From CADEEN01 sp035716845 (lineage in GTDB: Bacteria; Pseudomonadota; Gammaproteobacteria; Burkholderiales; Burkholderiaceae_C), in contig DASTJE010000148.1 of assembly GCA_035716845.1 (NCBI GenBank), positions 1-64,000 of the forward strand: a stretch of 64,000 nt of DNA. The letters are read 5' to 3'. A model generated the notes under the pieces. That model had not been told where the DNA came from, did not search any database, and worked only from the letters and a program-made list of their open reading frames with translations. Made by a program: the position numbers and the translations under genes. Below are positions 44,877 through 53,102 of this stretch, in pieces. Position 1 is the stretch's first letter; each line of letters starts with the position of its first letter.

Positions 44877-44900
44877 GCAATTGACGTTAACGTCAATTGC
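44877..44900. promoter_or_regulatory. 24-bp perfect palindrome upstream of etfB (putative operator)
   Basis: The half-site GCAATTGACGTT is repeated exactly in inverted orientation without a spacer. It is centred 40 bases before the etfB start and covers the transcription start expected from the TAGAAT -10 box at 44902-44907. A repressor bound here would block the promoter. From memory, the TTGACGTTAACGTCAA core resembles operators of LiuR-type (MerR family) regulators of acyl-CoA catabolism; the regulator is not in the window. Confidence 0.75.
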
Positions 44901-44901
44901 G

Positions 44902-44907
44902 ATTCTA
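44902..44907 (-). promoter_or_regulatory. Putative etfB -10 box
   Basis: The minus strand reads TAGAAT, five of six matches to the sigma-70 consensus, directly beside the 24-bp palindrome. No clear -35 is present. Confidence 0.45.
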
Positions 44908-44955
44908 GGCGCCGGCCGTGAGTCCGCGGCCGCCACCCGGGTCGAACCATAAATC

Positions 44956-44974
44956 GAACGATCGTTCTATTTTA
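44956..44974. promoter_or_regulatory. GAACGATCGTTC palindrome with adjacent -10 box
   Basis: A perfect 12-bp palindrome GAACGATCGTTC (44956-44967) has the form of a TetR-family operator. Beside it, TAAAAT (44969-44974, minus strand) could be a second, upstream -10 box for etfB. The palindrome would then cover that promoter's start site. The cognate regulator is not in the window. Confidence 0.5.
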
Positions 44975-45027
44975 GACGCGCCCCCCTCCCGGAGGACGGC
45001 CGTCGCAGCCCACGCTCGCGACGCCGC

Positions 45028-45046
45028 CCGGGGCCCCTGGCCCCGG
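45028..45046 (-). terminator. GC hairpin after the MFS gene
   Basis: A perfect inverted repeat has 8-bp arms at 45028-45035 and 45039-45046 and a 3-base loop. It begins 10 bases past the MFS stop. There is no T-run, so it is only a possible terminator or mRNA end stabiliser. Confidence 0.35.
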
Positions 45047-45056
45047 TGCGGGCGCG

Positions 45057-46355
45057 CTACGCGCGGCCCTGCAGCGCCTCGCGCGCCCCGCGTTCGACGT
45101 CGATCCGGCGCAGCAACGCCAGACCGAGCACGAAGAACAGCGCGGTCGACACGATGGCCAGGCGATGGTTGCCCGCGGTCGCCCAGGTGACGAGGCCGTA
45201 GGTCAGCGGCCCGACAATCGCCGCCAGCCGCACGGCAAAGGTCCACAGGCCGAAGAATTCAGCCAAGCGCTCGGGCGGCGCGAGCAGGCCGGCCATCGCG
45301 CGACCGGCCGACTGGCTCGACCCCATGCAAAGGCCCGCCAGCCCCGCCGCCACCCAGAACAGGCCTGGCGTCGTGGCCAAGGCCGCCAGCACGCACATCA
45401 CGATCCAGCCCACGAGCGTCCAGGCCAGGGCGCGGCGGTGGCCCGCCCTGTCCTGCCAGTAGCCGAACGCGAACGCACCGACGGCCGACGCGATGTTGAC
45501 CATGAACACCAGGGTCATGGTCTGTGCCTGGTGGAAGCCCAGCACCTGCTCGGCGTACACCGCGGCCAGCGCGATCACCACCGCGATCCCGGCCTGATAG
45601 GCCACCGAGCAGGCCATCAGCCAGCTGAAGTCGCGGTAGCGGCGTGCCTCGTGCCATGTACGGGCCAGGCGCCGCAGCGACTCGCGCACGCCCTGGGCGG
45701 CCTGGAGCTGCGCCACGGCGCGCTCGCGCAGCAGCATGAACGTGGCCAGGGAGGCGAAGCCGTACACCGCGGCGGTGATCGCCATCGTCACCGGCACGAA
45801 CTGCTCCGCGCGCTGGCCCTGGCCTTGCGCCCACAGCACGTAGCCCAGCGACAGGCCGAGCGACAACATGCCGCCGAAGTAGCCGAAGCTCCAGCCCCAG
45901 CCCGACACCCGGCCGAGGCTGTCACGGCGCGCCAACTCTGGCAGGAAGGCGGCGGTCAGCGACTCGCCGTACGAGTAGAAGACGTTCGAGACGACGATGG
46001 CCGCCATCGCGAACGCCACGTCGCCGCGGCCGCAGCCTGCGAGCCCCAGCGTGGCAAGCACGCAGCCTGCCGTCGTCATCGCCAGCAGGCGCTTCTTGGC
46101 GGCGCGCAGGTCGGCATAGGCGCCCAGTGCCGGCATCGTCAGCATCACGATCAGGCACGACAGCGCCAGCGCCGAGGTCCACGCGAGCGTGGCCCAGTCG
46201 GCATTGCCGGCCACCACGCCCACGAAGTACGAGTTGAAGACCGCGGTGAGGACGACGGTCGTGTAGCCCGAGTTGGCGAAGTCGTACATCGCCCAACCGA
46301 ACACCTCGCGCTTGCGCACGCCGGGGTTGAGGGTGTCCTGGGCGAACAGCGCCAT
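45057..46355 (-). CDS. MFS transporter, UMF1/Atg22-like family
   Basis: This 432-residue integral membrane protein has about 12 hydrophobic helices. The N-terminus EVFGWAMYDFANSGYTTVVLTAVFNSYF is the hallmark of the UMF1 (Atg22-like) MFS family, whose bacterial substrates are mostly unknown. Yeast Atg22 exports amino acids from the vacuole. Although it lies next to the inositol cluster it faces away from it and does not resemble IolT-type sugar carriers, so I do not assign inositol uptake. Its ATG lies 16 bases after the tRNA-Leu(TAA) CCA end, which suggests a shared transcript. Confidence 0.85.
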   Translation of the reverse strand: MALFAQDTLNPGVRKREVFGWAMYDFANSGYTTVVLTAVFNSYFVGVVAGNADWATLAWTSALALSCLIVMLTMPALGAYADLRAAKKRLLAMTTAGCVLATLGLAGCGRGDVAFAMAAIVVSNVFYSYGESLTAAFLPELARRDSLGRVSGWGWSFGYFGGMLSLGLSLGYVLWAQGQGQRAEQFVPVTMAITAAVYGFASLATFMLLRERAVAQLQAAQGVRESLRRLARTWHEARRYRDFSWLMACSVAYQAGIAVVIALAAVYAEQVLGFHQAQTMTLVFMVNIASAVGAFAFGYWQDRAGHRRALAWTLVGWIVMCVLAALATTPGLFWVAAGLAGLCMGSSQSAGRAMAGLLAPPERLAEFFGLWTFAVRLAAIVGPLTYGLVTWATAGNHRLAIVSTALFFVLGLALLRRIDVERGAREALQGRA

Positions 46356-46371
46356 CGTTCAGGATCGGTGT

Positions 46372-46463
46372 TGGTGCCCGGGGCCGGAATCGAACCGGCA
46401 CGCCCTCTTTCGAGAGGCGGCGGAGTTTAAGTCCGCTGTGTCTACCGATTTCACCACCCGGGC
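46372..46463 (-). tRNA. tRNA-Leu (anticodon TAA)
   Basis: The 92-base class II tRNA has acceptor arms GCCCGGG/CCCGGGC, an encoded CCA, an anticodon stem GCGGA/TCCGC and a long variable arm. The anticodon TAA at 46427-46429 reads UUA, a rare codon in this genome. It lies between the inositol cluster and the MFS gene. No clear promoter is seen upstream; it may be read from iolG or a hidden promoter in it. Confidence 0.96.
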
Positions 46464-46506
46464 GGGTTCGCGGCCCACGGCGTCGGCGCGCGACTCGAAA
46501 GGCACC

Positions 46507-47505
46507 TCAGAACGCCACGACCTGGCCCGACGCCAACGACTGCGCGGCCGCATCCGCCAGCTTCTGCGCCGCCACGCCATCGTCCACCGTGCTGCGGAAC
46601 GGCGCACCCGATTGCAGGCACTCGAAGAAGTGAGCCAGCTCGAGCCGGTAGGCGTCGCGGTAGCGTTGCAGGAAGAAGTGCTCCGGCTTCTCGGCATGCA
46701 CGCCCGATGCATCGGATTGCACCACTTCACTGGGCTTGTGGTTGCCGCACTGAAGCATGCCGCGGCTGCCCAGCACCTCGAAGCGCTGGTCGTAGCCGTA
46801 GGCCGCGCGCCGGCTGGTGTTGATCTGGCACAGCCGGCCCTTGCGCGTGCGGATCGTCACCACGCTGGAGTCGATGTCGCCCACCGCGGCGATGGCCGGG
46901 TCGGTGAGCACCGAGCCGGTGGCGTAGAGCGTGGCCGCCTCGTCGCCCTCGTCGACGCACAGGATCCAGCGGAACACGTCGAAGTCGTGGATCAGCATGT
47001 CGCGGAAGATGCCGCCGGAGGCCTTCAGGTACTCGGCCGGCGGTGCGCCGGGGTCGCGGCTGGTGATGACCAGCATCTCGGGCACTCCGACGTCGCCGCG
47101 CGCGAGGCGCTGCTTGGCCTCGTTGAAGGTCGGGTCGAAGCGGCGCTGGAAGCCGATCATGCAGGACACGCCGGCCGCCGCCACCGCGCGCGCGCAGTCC
47201 TCGGCGCGCGCCACCGACAGATCGACCGGCTTCTCGCAGAAGATGTGCTTGCGCGCCGCCGCCGCGCGGTGGATCAGGTCGCTGTGGGTGTCGGTGGGCG
47301 AGCCGATCACCACCGCGTCGATCGACGGGTCGGCGAGCACCGCCTCGGGCGTGGACACCTGCGCGCCCAGTGCCTGCGCCAGCTGCGCCGCGCTGCCGGC
47401 CACGGGATCGCACACGGCCTTGAGCGCGACGCCCGGCAGCGCGGCCAGGTTGGTGGCGTGGATGCGGCCGATGCGGCCGGCGCCGAACACGGCGACGTTC
47501 TTCAT
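46507..47505 (-). CDS. iolG: Inositol 2-dehydrogenase (Gfo/Idh/MocA family)
   Basis: IolG oxidises myo-inositol to 2-keto-myo-inositol with NAD+, the first step of inositol catabolism. The 332-residue protein has the Rossmann motif GAGRIG (8-13), the catalytic EKPVD with Lys92, and the FRDMLIHDFDVFRW segment with the conserved Asp and His. ATG 47505 has a GAGGAGAG Shine-Dalgarno close upstream. It follows the SDR gene by 25 bases and is divergent from iolCDEB. A related inositol isomer cannot be excluded as substrate. Confidence 0.92.
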   Translation of the reverse strand: MKNVAVFGAGRIGRIHATNLAALPGVALKAVCDPVAGSAAQLAQALGAQVSTPEAVLADPSIDAVVIGSPTDTHSDLIHRAAAARKHIFCEKPVDLSVARAEDCARAVAAAGVSCMIGFQRRFDPTFNEAKQRLARGDVGVPEMLVITSRDPGAPPAEYLKASGGIFRDMLIHDFDVFRWILCVDEGDEAATLYATGSVLTDPAIAAVGDIDSSVVTIRTRKGRLCQINTSRRAAYGYDQRFEVLGSRGMLQCGNHKPSEVVQSDASGVHAEKPEHFFLQRYRDAYRLELAHFFECLQSGAPFRSTVDDGVAAQKLADAAAQSLASGQVVAF

Positions 47506-47530
47506 GGGGCTCTCCTCAGGGAACGGGAAT

Positions 47531-48328
47531 TCACTCGGGTTGCGCGCCGGGCACCCACTGGTCGTAGTCGACCAGGGCACCGGTCATCACGCCGGATTCG
47601 GGGCTGAGCATGTAGCTGACGAGGCCGGCGAGCTCATCGGGCTTGGCGAGCTGGCCCATCGGGCGCCCCGCCTCCGCCCTCTGCAGCCAGTCGTCCGGCG
47701 CGTCGTGCGCCTTCTTCTGGATCGCCGCTTCGCCGGGCGTGTCCATCCAGCCGGCCATGACGCCGTTGCAGCGGATGCGGTGCCGGCGGAACGACTGTGC
47801 GACGTTCTTGGTGAGGTTGGCCAGCGTGGCCTTGGACGCCGAATACGGCACCAGGAACGACTGCCCGCAATGGGCCGACTGCGACAGGATGTTGACGATG
47901 GCGCCCGGCGCCTTGCGTTCGAGCAGGTGGCGCACCAGCGCCTGCATCAGCAGGAACGGACCGCGGGCATTGGTGTCCATCTGCGCCTGCCACATCTCGA
48001 GGGTGGTGTCGAGCAGAGAGCCGCGATCGGTGGTGGCGGCCGAGTTGACCAGCGCATTGACCGCGCCCAGGCGTTCGATGGCCGTGGCCATCAGTCGCGC
48101 GCAGTCCTCGGGCCGCGCCACGTCGGCGGCGACGAATTGGCATGGCGTGCCGAGCGCGCTCACCTCGGCCGCGGCCGCTTCGCCCAGCGCCGCACGGCGC
48201 CCGCTGATCACCAGCCCGGCCGCTCCCTCGCGCGCCAGGCGCTTGGCGATGGCCAGCCCCAGGCCCTGGGTACCGCCGGTGATGACGCAGCGGGTGGCAG
48301 CGTGGCGGGTCGCGATGGGTGTCGTCAT
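47531..48328 (-). CDS. SDR-family oxidoreductase of the inositol cluster
   Basis: This 265-residue classical short-chain dehydrogenase has the NAD(P) motif TGGTQGLG (17-24), Asn120, Ser149 or 151, Tyr162 and Lys166 (YSASK). Its reaction is not known. Sitting in one operon with iolG, it could oxidise another inositol isomer or an inosose; that is inference. ATG 48328 is 43 bases from the divergent iolC start. A TACAGT box (48359-48364, minus strand) could drive it together with iolG. Confidence 0.85.
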   Translation of the reverse strand: MTTPIATRHAATRCVITGGTQGLGLAIAKRLAREGAAGLVISGRRAALGEAAAAEVSALGTPCQFVAADVARPEDCARLMATAIERLGAVNALVNSAATTDRGSLLDTTLEMWQAQMDTNARGPFLLMQALVRHLLERKAPGAIVNILSQSAHCGQSFLVPYSASKATLANLTKNVAQSFRRHRIRCNGVMAGWMDTPGEAAIQKKAHDAPDDWLQRAEAGRPMGQLAKPDELAGLVSYMLSPESGVMTGALVDYDQWVPGAQPE

Positions 48329-48371
48329 GGCGTGTCGGCCGGTCGAAAGGGGTGGAATACTGTAGCCGCCC
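48329..48371. promoter_or_regulatory. 43-bp divergent control region of the inositol genes
   Basis: Only 43 bases separate the SDR and iolC start codons. On the plus strand TGG plus AATACT (48356-48361) forms an extended -10 box; on the minus strand TACAGT (48359-48364) overlaps it. Transcripts would start within a few bases of the iolC ATG, so iolC is probably leaderless. No Shine-Dalgarno precedes iolC. A known IolR (RpiR-type) inverted repeat is not evident. Confidence 0.4.
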
Positions 48372-50318
48372 ATGAGCTCCACAACCCTGACCTTTCCCGC
48401 CGGGCGTCGCTTCGACCTCGCCTGCCTCGGCCGCCTCGCGGTCGACCTCTACGCCCAGCAGTTCGGCGCGCGGCTGGAGGATGTGGCCAGCTTCGCCAAG
48501 TACCTGGGCGGCAGCTCGGCCAACATCGCCTTCGGCGCGGCGCGGCTGGGGCTGCGCGCGGCAATGATCTCGCGCGTCGGCGACGAACAGATGGGGCGCT
48601 TCCTGGTCGAGACGCTGCAGCGCGAGGGCTGCGACACCTCGATGGTGCAGGTCGACCCCGAGCGCCTCACCGGCCTGGTGCTGCTCGGGCTGAAGGACCG
48701 CGACACCTTCCCGCTGTTGTTCGTGCGCGAGAACTGCGCCGACATGGCCGTCGAGGCGGCGAAGATCGACGAGACCTTCATCGCCGACTGCCGGGCCCTC
48801 TTGATCACCGGCACGCACCTGTCGCAGCCCACCGTGCGTGCGGCCTCCACGCGCGCGCTCGAACTGGCCGGCCGCCACGGCACGGTGCGCGTGCTCGACA
48901 TCGATTACCGGCCGGTGCTGTGGGGCCTGACCAAGCGCGGCGAAGGGGCCAACCGCTACGTGCCCGACGCCAAGGTCACGGCCAGCCTGCAGGCCATGCT
49001 GCCGCACTTCGAGCTGCTGATCGGCACCGAGGAGGAGTTCCTGATCGCCGGCGGCGTGCCGGGCGACCTGCTCGGCTCGCTGCGCCGCGTGCGCGAGGTG
49101 ACGCCGGCGGCACTGGTGGTCAAGCTCGGCGCCAAGGGCTGCTGCTTCATCGACGGTGCCGTGCCGGCACGGCTCGAGGATGCGCCTACCGCCGTGGGCG
49201 AGCGCATCGAGGTGTTCAACGTGCTCGGCGCAGGCGATGCCTTTGCCGCCGGGCTGATGACCGGCCTGCTGCGCGGGCAAGGGTTCCTGGAGGCGGCGCG
49301 CCTGGCCAACGCCTGTGGCGCCATCGTCGTCTCGCGACATGCCTGTGCCCCGGCGATGCCCACGCCGGCCGAACTCGTGCACTGGTTCAGCGGTCACCGC
49401 ACGCCCAGGGTCGACGCCGATCCGGTGCTGGCGCACCTGCACCGCGTCACCGCGCCGCGACCGGCCTGGCCCGAGCTGTGCGTGATGGCCTTCGACCACC
49501 GCACGCAGTTCGTCGACATGGCGCAGGCGACGGGTGCGCCCTTGTCGCGCCTGCCCGTGCTCAAGCAGCTGCTGCTGCAGGCCGCCGACCGCACGCGCGC
49601 CGATCTGCGCCTGGACGGCCGCGCCGGGGTGCTGATCGACGGCCGTTTCGGGCTCGACGCCCTGTGCGACGCCACCGGCCGCGGCCTGTGGGTCGGCCGG
49701 CCGGTCGAGCAGCCGGGCTCGCGGCCGCTGGCCTTCGACGGCACGCGCTCGATCGGCAGTGCGCTCGTGGAGTGGCCGCGCGAGCAGGTGGTCAAGTGCC
49801 TGGTGCACTACCACCCGGACGACGAGGCCGAGCTGCGCATCGCGCAGGAGGAGCGGCTGCGCGAGTTGTGGGAGGCCACGCGGGCCAGCGGCCACGAGCT
49901 GCTGCTCGAACTGATCCTGCCGAGGGACATGGCCTCGTCCGTGCCGCCCGACGAGGCGGTGCTGCGCGCGCTCAAGCGGCTCTACAACCTCGGGCTCAAG
50001 CCCGAATGGTGGAAGCTCGCCCCGATGCGGGCCGACGGCTGGAGCGCACTGGCGGCGCTCGTCGCCGAACGCGACCCGCATTGCCGCGGCGCGGTGATCC
50101 TCGGCCTCGACCAGCCGCTGGAGGCGCTGTGCGAGGCCTTCGAAGCCGCCACGCACCCCATCGTCAAGGGCTTCATGGTCGGCCGCACGATCTGGGGCGA
50201 CGCCGCACGGGCCTGGCTCGCCGGCCGCCTCGACGACGGCGGCCTCGTGGCCGAGGCCGGTGCGCGCTATGCGCGCCTGGTGCGGGCCTGGCAGCACCGC
50301 AAGGAGAACCCGCGATGA
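48372..50318 (+). CDS. iolC: 5-dehydro-2-deoxygluconokinase fused to a DUF2090 aldolase-like domain
   Basis: The N-terminal half (about 1-335) is a PfkB-family kinase with the substrate motif YLGGSSANIAFGAARLG and the catalytic GAGDAF (Asp near 289). It phosphorylates 5-dehydro-2-deoxy-D-gluconate. The C-terminal half (about 345-645) is a DUF2090 domain (LCVMAFDHRTQFVDM) with a class I aldolase-like fold. It is taken to cleave the kinase product to malonate semialdehyde and DHAP, replacing a separate IolJ. The 648-residue fusion is common in proteobacteria. Its stop overlaps the iolD start (ATGA). Confidence 0.9.
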   Translation: MSSTTLTFPAGRRFDLACLGRLAVDLYAQQFGARLEDVASFAKYLGGSSANIAFGAARLGLRAAMISRVGDEQMGRFLVETLQREGCDTSMVQVDPERLTGLVLLGLKDRDTFPLLFVRENCADMAVEAAKIDETFIADCRALLITGTHLSQPTVRAASTRALELAGRHGTVRVLDIDYRPVLWGLTKRGEGANRYVPDAKVTASLQAMLPHFELLIGTEEEFLIAGGVPGDLLGSLRRVREVTPAALVVKLGAKGCCFIDGAVPARLEDAPTAVGERIEVFNVLGAGDAFAAGLMTGLLRGQGFLEAARLANACGAIVVSRHACAPAMPTPAELVHWFSGHRTPRVDADPVLAHLHRVTAPRPAWPELCVMAFDHRTQFVDMAQATGAPLSRLPVLKQLLLQAADRTRADLRLDGRAGVLIDGRFGLDALCDATGRGLWVGRPVEQPGSRPLAFDGTRSIGSALVEWPREQVVKCLVHYHPDDEAELRIAQEERLRELWEATRASGHELLLELILPRDMASSVPPDEAVLRALKRLYNLGLKPEWWKLAPMRADGWSALAALVAERDPHCRGAVILGLDQPLEALCEAFEAATHPIVKGFMVGRTIWGDAARAWLAGRLDDGGLVAEAGARYARLVRAWQHRKENPR

Positions 50319-52174
50319 GCACGCGCCGACTGACGATGGCCCAGGCCCTGGTGGCCCATCTGGCCGCCCTGCGCCTCGAACACGAGGACGGATCGCTCGT
50401 GCCCTGGTGCGCCGGCGTGTGGTCGATCTTCGGCCACGGCAACGTGGCCGGGCTGGGCGAGGCCTTGTGGCAGCAGCGCTCGGCGCTGCCGACCTTCCGC
50501 GCCCACAACGAACAGGCGATGGCCCATGCGGCCATCGCGTTCGCGAAGGCGAACTTTCGCCAGCGCGTGATGGCCGTGACCACCTCGATCGGCCCGGGCG
50601 CGACCAATCTGCTGACCGCCGCTGCGCTGGCCCACGTGAACCGGCTGCCCGTGCTGCTGCTGCCGGGCGACGTGTTCGCCTCGCGCACGCCCGATCCGGT
50701 GCTGCAGCAGGTGGAGGACTTCGGCGCCGGCGACGTCAGCGCGAACGACGCCTTCCGCCCCCTGGTGCGCTACTTCGACCGGCTCACCCGCCCCGAACAG
50801 GTCCTGAACGCCCTGCCCCGCGCGGTGCAGGTGCTGACCGACCCGGCCGCCTGCGGGCCGGTGTGCCTGGCCCTGCCGCAGGACGTGCAGACGATGGCCT
50901 TCGACTGCCCGGAGGCCTTTCTGCAGCCGGCGCCCCTGCGCCTGCGGCGCGCAGCCCCGGATGTGCGCGAACTCGCCGCGGCGGCAGCCCTGCTGCGTGC
51001 GTCGCGGCGCCCGTTCGTGGTGGTGGGCGGTGGCGTGCTCTACAGCGAGGCCGGCGCCGCGCTGGCCGCCTTCTGCGAGGCCCACGGCGTGCCGATGGGC
51101 GAGACGCAGGCCGGCAAGGGCAGCGTCGCATGGCACCACCCGCTCAACGCCGGCGCGATCGGCGTGACCGGCTCGCCGGCGGCCAATGCGCTGGCCGCCG
51201 AGGCGGACCTCGTGATCGCGATCGGCACCCGGCTGCAGGACTTCACCACGGGTTCCCACGCCTTGTTCGCGCGCGCCCGCCTGCTGTCGGTGAACGTCCA
51301 GCCGTTCGACGCTGCCAAGTGGGGCGGCGCCGCGGTGGTCGGCGATGCACGCACCGTGCTGGACGCCCTGGCACCGCCGCTGCGCGACTGGCGCGCAGAC
51401 GCCGCGTGGACGACGGACGCCCGTGCGCGCGTGGCCGCCTGGAACGCGCGCGTCGAGGCCCTCACCACCGTCGAGCCGCAGGGCGAGCTGCCCTACGACG
51501 CCGAGGTGATCGGCGCGGTGCGCGACTCGGCCGAACGCCCGAGCGACGCCCACGACATCGTCGTCTGTGCCGCCGGCACGCTGCCCGCCGAACTGCACAA
51601 GCTCTGGCGCAGCGCCCACCCCGGCGGCTACCACATGGAGTACGGCTATTCGTGCATGGGCTACGAGATCGCCGGCGCGCTGGGCGTGAAGATGGCCCGC
51701 CCCGAGTGCGAGGTGATCGCGATGGTGGGCGACGGCTCCTACCTGATGCTCAACAGCGAGATCGCGACCTCGGTGATGCTGGGTCTGAAGATCATCGTCG
51801 TCGTGCTCGACAACCGCGGCTTCGGCTGCATCCAGCGCCTGCAGCTGGCCAGCGGGGGCACGCGCTTCAACAACCTGCTCGAGGACTGCGTGGCCGAGGG
51901 CGGGCACGACGTGCGCATCGACTTCGCCGCGCATGCGGCGAGCCTGGGTGCCGACGCCGTGCACGTGCGCAGCGTGGCCGAGTTGAGTGCGGCGATGCGC
52001 CGCGCGCGCGCCGCCGCGCGCACCCAGGTGATCGTCATCGACACCTCGCCGATGCGCACCACGGCCGACGGCGGGTGCTGGTGGGAGGTCGCCATCCCCG
52101 AGGCCTCGGAGCGCTCCGCGGTGCAGTCCGCGCGCGCGGCCTACGTTGCCGCCAAGAACCAACAACGCCCCTGA
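50315..52174 (+). CDS. iolD: 3D-(3,5/4)-trihydroxycyclohexane-1,2-dione hydrolase
   Basis: IolD is a thiamine-diphosphate enzyme that opens the ring of the cyclic dione to give 5-deoxy-D-glucuronate. The 619-residue protein has the N-terminal Pyr domain with the cofactor Glu in AHNEQAMAHAA, a central domain and the PP domain with the GDGSYLMLNSEIATS motif and downstream Asn. ATG 50315 overlaps the iolC stop and has AAGGAG eight bases upstream. The frame is open far upstream through iolC, but this is not coding. Confidence 0.94.
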   Translation: MSTRRLTMAQALVAHLAALRLEHEDGSLVPWCAGVWSIFGHGNVAGLGEALWQQRSALPTFRAHNEQAMAHAAIAFAKANFRQRVMAVTTSIGPGATNLLTAAALAHVNRLPVLLLPGDVFASRTPDPVLQQVEDFGAGDVSANDAFRPLVRYFDRLTRPEQVLNALPRAVQVLTDPAACGPVCLALPQDVQTMAFDCPEAFLQPAPLRLRRAAPDVRELAAAAALLRASRRPFVVVGGGVLYSEAGAALAAFCEAHGVPMGETQAGKGSVAWHHPLNAGAIGVTGSPAANALAAEADLVIAIGTRLQDFTTGSHALFARARLLSVNVQPFDAAKWGGAAVVGDARTVLDALAPPLRDWRADAAWTTDARARVAAWNARVEALTTVEPQGELPYDAEVIGAVRDSAERPSDAHDIVVCAAGTLPAELHKLWRSAHPGGYHMEYGYSCMGYEIAGALGVKMARPECEVIAMVGDGSYLMLNSEIATSVMLGLKIIVVVLDNRGFGCIQRLQLASGGTRFNNLLEDCVAEGGHDVRIDFAAHAASLGADAVHVRSVAELSAAMRRARAAARTQVIVIDTSPMRTTADGGCWWEVAIPEASERSAVQSARAAYVAAKNQQRP

Positions 52175-52184
52175 AGGAATCCGC

Positions 52185-53102
52185 ATGCCCTGGAACGTGC
52201 GCATCGGCATCAATCCCCTGTCGTGGATGAACGACGACCTGCCCTCGCTCGGCGGCGAAACGCCGCTCGAGACGGCCCTGGCCGAGGGGCGCGAGATCGG
52301 CTATGACGGTTTTGAACTGGGCAACAAGTTCCCGAAGGACGGGCCGGGCCTGAAGGCCAAGCTCGACGAGTTCGGGCTGGCCTGCGTGTCGGGCTGGTAT
52401 TCGGGCTTCCTGGCCGAAGACAGCGTGGACCATGAGATCGAACGCTGCGTCGGCCACATGGAGAAGCTGGCCTTCAACGGCGTCAAGGCCCTGGTGTACG
52501 GCGAGGTGGCCGGCTCGATCCAGGGCCGGATGGATCGGCCGCTGCGCGAGCGGCCGCGCTGGCGCGACGACGCGGCCTGGCAGGGCTACGCACAACGGCT
52601 GAACGCGTTCGGCGCCCACCTGCGGCAGCGCTACGGCCTCACGCTGGCCTACCACCACCACATGGGCGCCTACGTCGAGTCGCCGGAGGACATCGACGCC
52701 CTGATGCACCTGACCGACCCGGCGTGCGTGGGGCTGCTGTTCGACACCGGGCACGCGTACTACGGCGGCGCGAGCGACCCGGCGGCGCTGCTCGCACGCC
52801 ACGCCTCGCGCGTCGTGCACGTGCACTGCAAGGACGTGCGACCCGGCGTGATCGCCAAGGCGCGCAACGACGGCTGGAGCTTCCTGCAGGGTGTGCTGGC
52901 GGGCACCTTCACCGTGCCGGGCGACGGCGTGATCGACTACGACGCGGTGCTGGGCGTGCTGCACCGGGCGGGCTACCAGGGCTGGCTGGTCGTCGAGGCG
53001 GAACAGGACCCGGCGGTGGCCCCGAGCTACGTCTATGCGAAGAAGGGTTACGACACCCTGCGCCGCATCGTCGATCGCCTGTCGGCGGAGGGTGCGCGAT
53101 GA
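52185..53102 (+). CDS. iolE: Inosose dehydratase
   Basis: IolE removes water from 2-keto-myo-inositol to form the cyclic dione, the substrate of IolD. The 305-residue protein is a TIM-barrel of the sugar-isomerase/AP-endonuclease-2 type, with metal ligands in LAYHHHMGAYVE, LFDTGHAYYGG, HVHCKD and VVEAEQD. ATG 52185 has AAGGA about seven bases upstream. The end overlaps iolB by four bases. Confidence 0.94.
   Translation: MPWNVRIGINPLSWMNDDLPSLGGETPLETALAEGREIGYDGFELGNKFPKDGPGLKAKLDEFGLACVSGWYSGFLAEDSVDHEIERCVGHMEKLAFNGVKALVYGEVAGSIQGRMDRPLRERPRWRDDAAWQGYAQRLNAFGAHLRQRYGLTLAYHHHMGAYVESPEDIDALMHLTDPACVGLLFDTGHAYYGGASDPAALLARHASRVVHVHCKDVRPGVIAKARNDGWSFLQGVLAGTFTVPGDGVIDYDAVLGVLHRAGYQGWLVVEAEQDPAVAPSYVYAKKGYDTLRRIVDRLSAEGAR

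Noticed and set aside
40365..44936. A minus-strand frame open for over 1,500 codons across the etf operon.
   Set aside because: Only its last 323 codons encode a real protein (the nitronate monooxygenase-like gene). The rest is out of frame with the dehydrogenase, etfA and etfB.
45057..46355. The MFS gene as the missing inositol transporter.
   Set aside because: Its N-terminal signature is of the UMF1/Atg22 family, it faces away from the cluster, and a tRNA gene separates it from iolG.
46372..46463. tRNA-Leu(TAA) as the attachment site of an integrative element carrying the inositol genes.
   Set aside because: I see no integrase, no mobility gene and no second copy of the tRNA 3' end in the window.
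47531..48382. A longer SDR protein starting near 48382.
   Set aside because: That start would overlap the iolC start region. The extra residues do not fit the family, and ATG 48328 places the NAD motif at the usual position.
46931..50314. A very long open plus-strand frame running into iolD (over 1,700 codons in total).
   Set aside because: Only the iolD part (from 50315) matches a protein family. The upstream part is low-complexity Arg/Gly/Ala sequence opposite to or out of frame with iolG, the SDR and iolC. It stays open because GC-rich codon bias removes stop codons.
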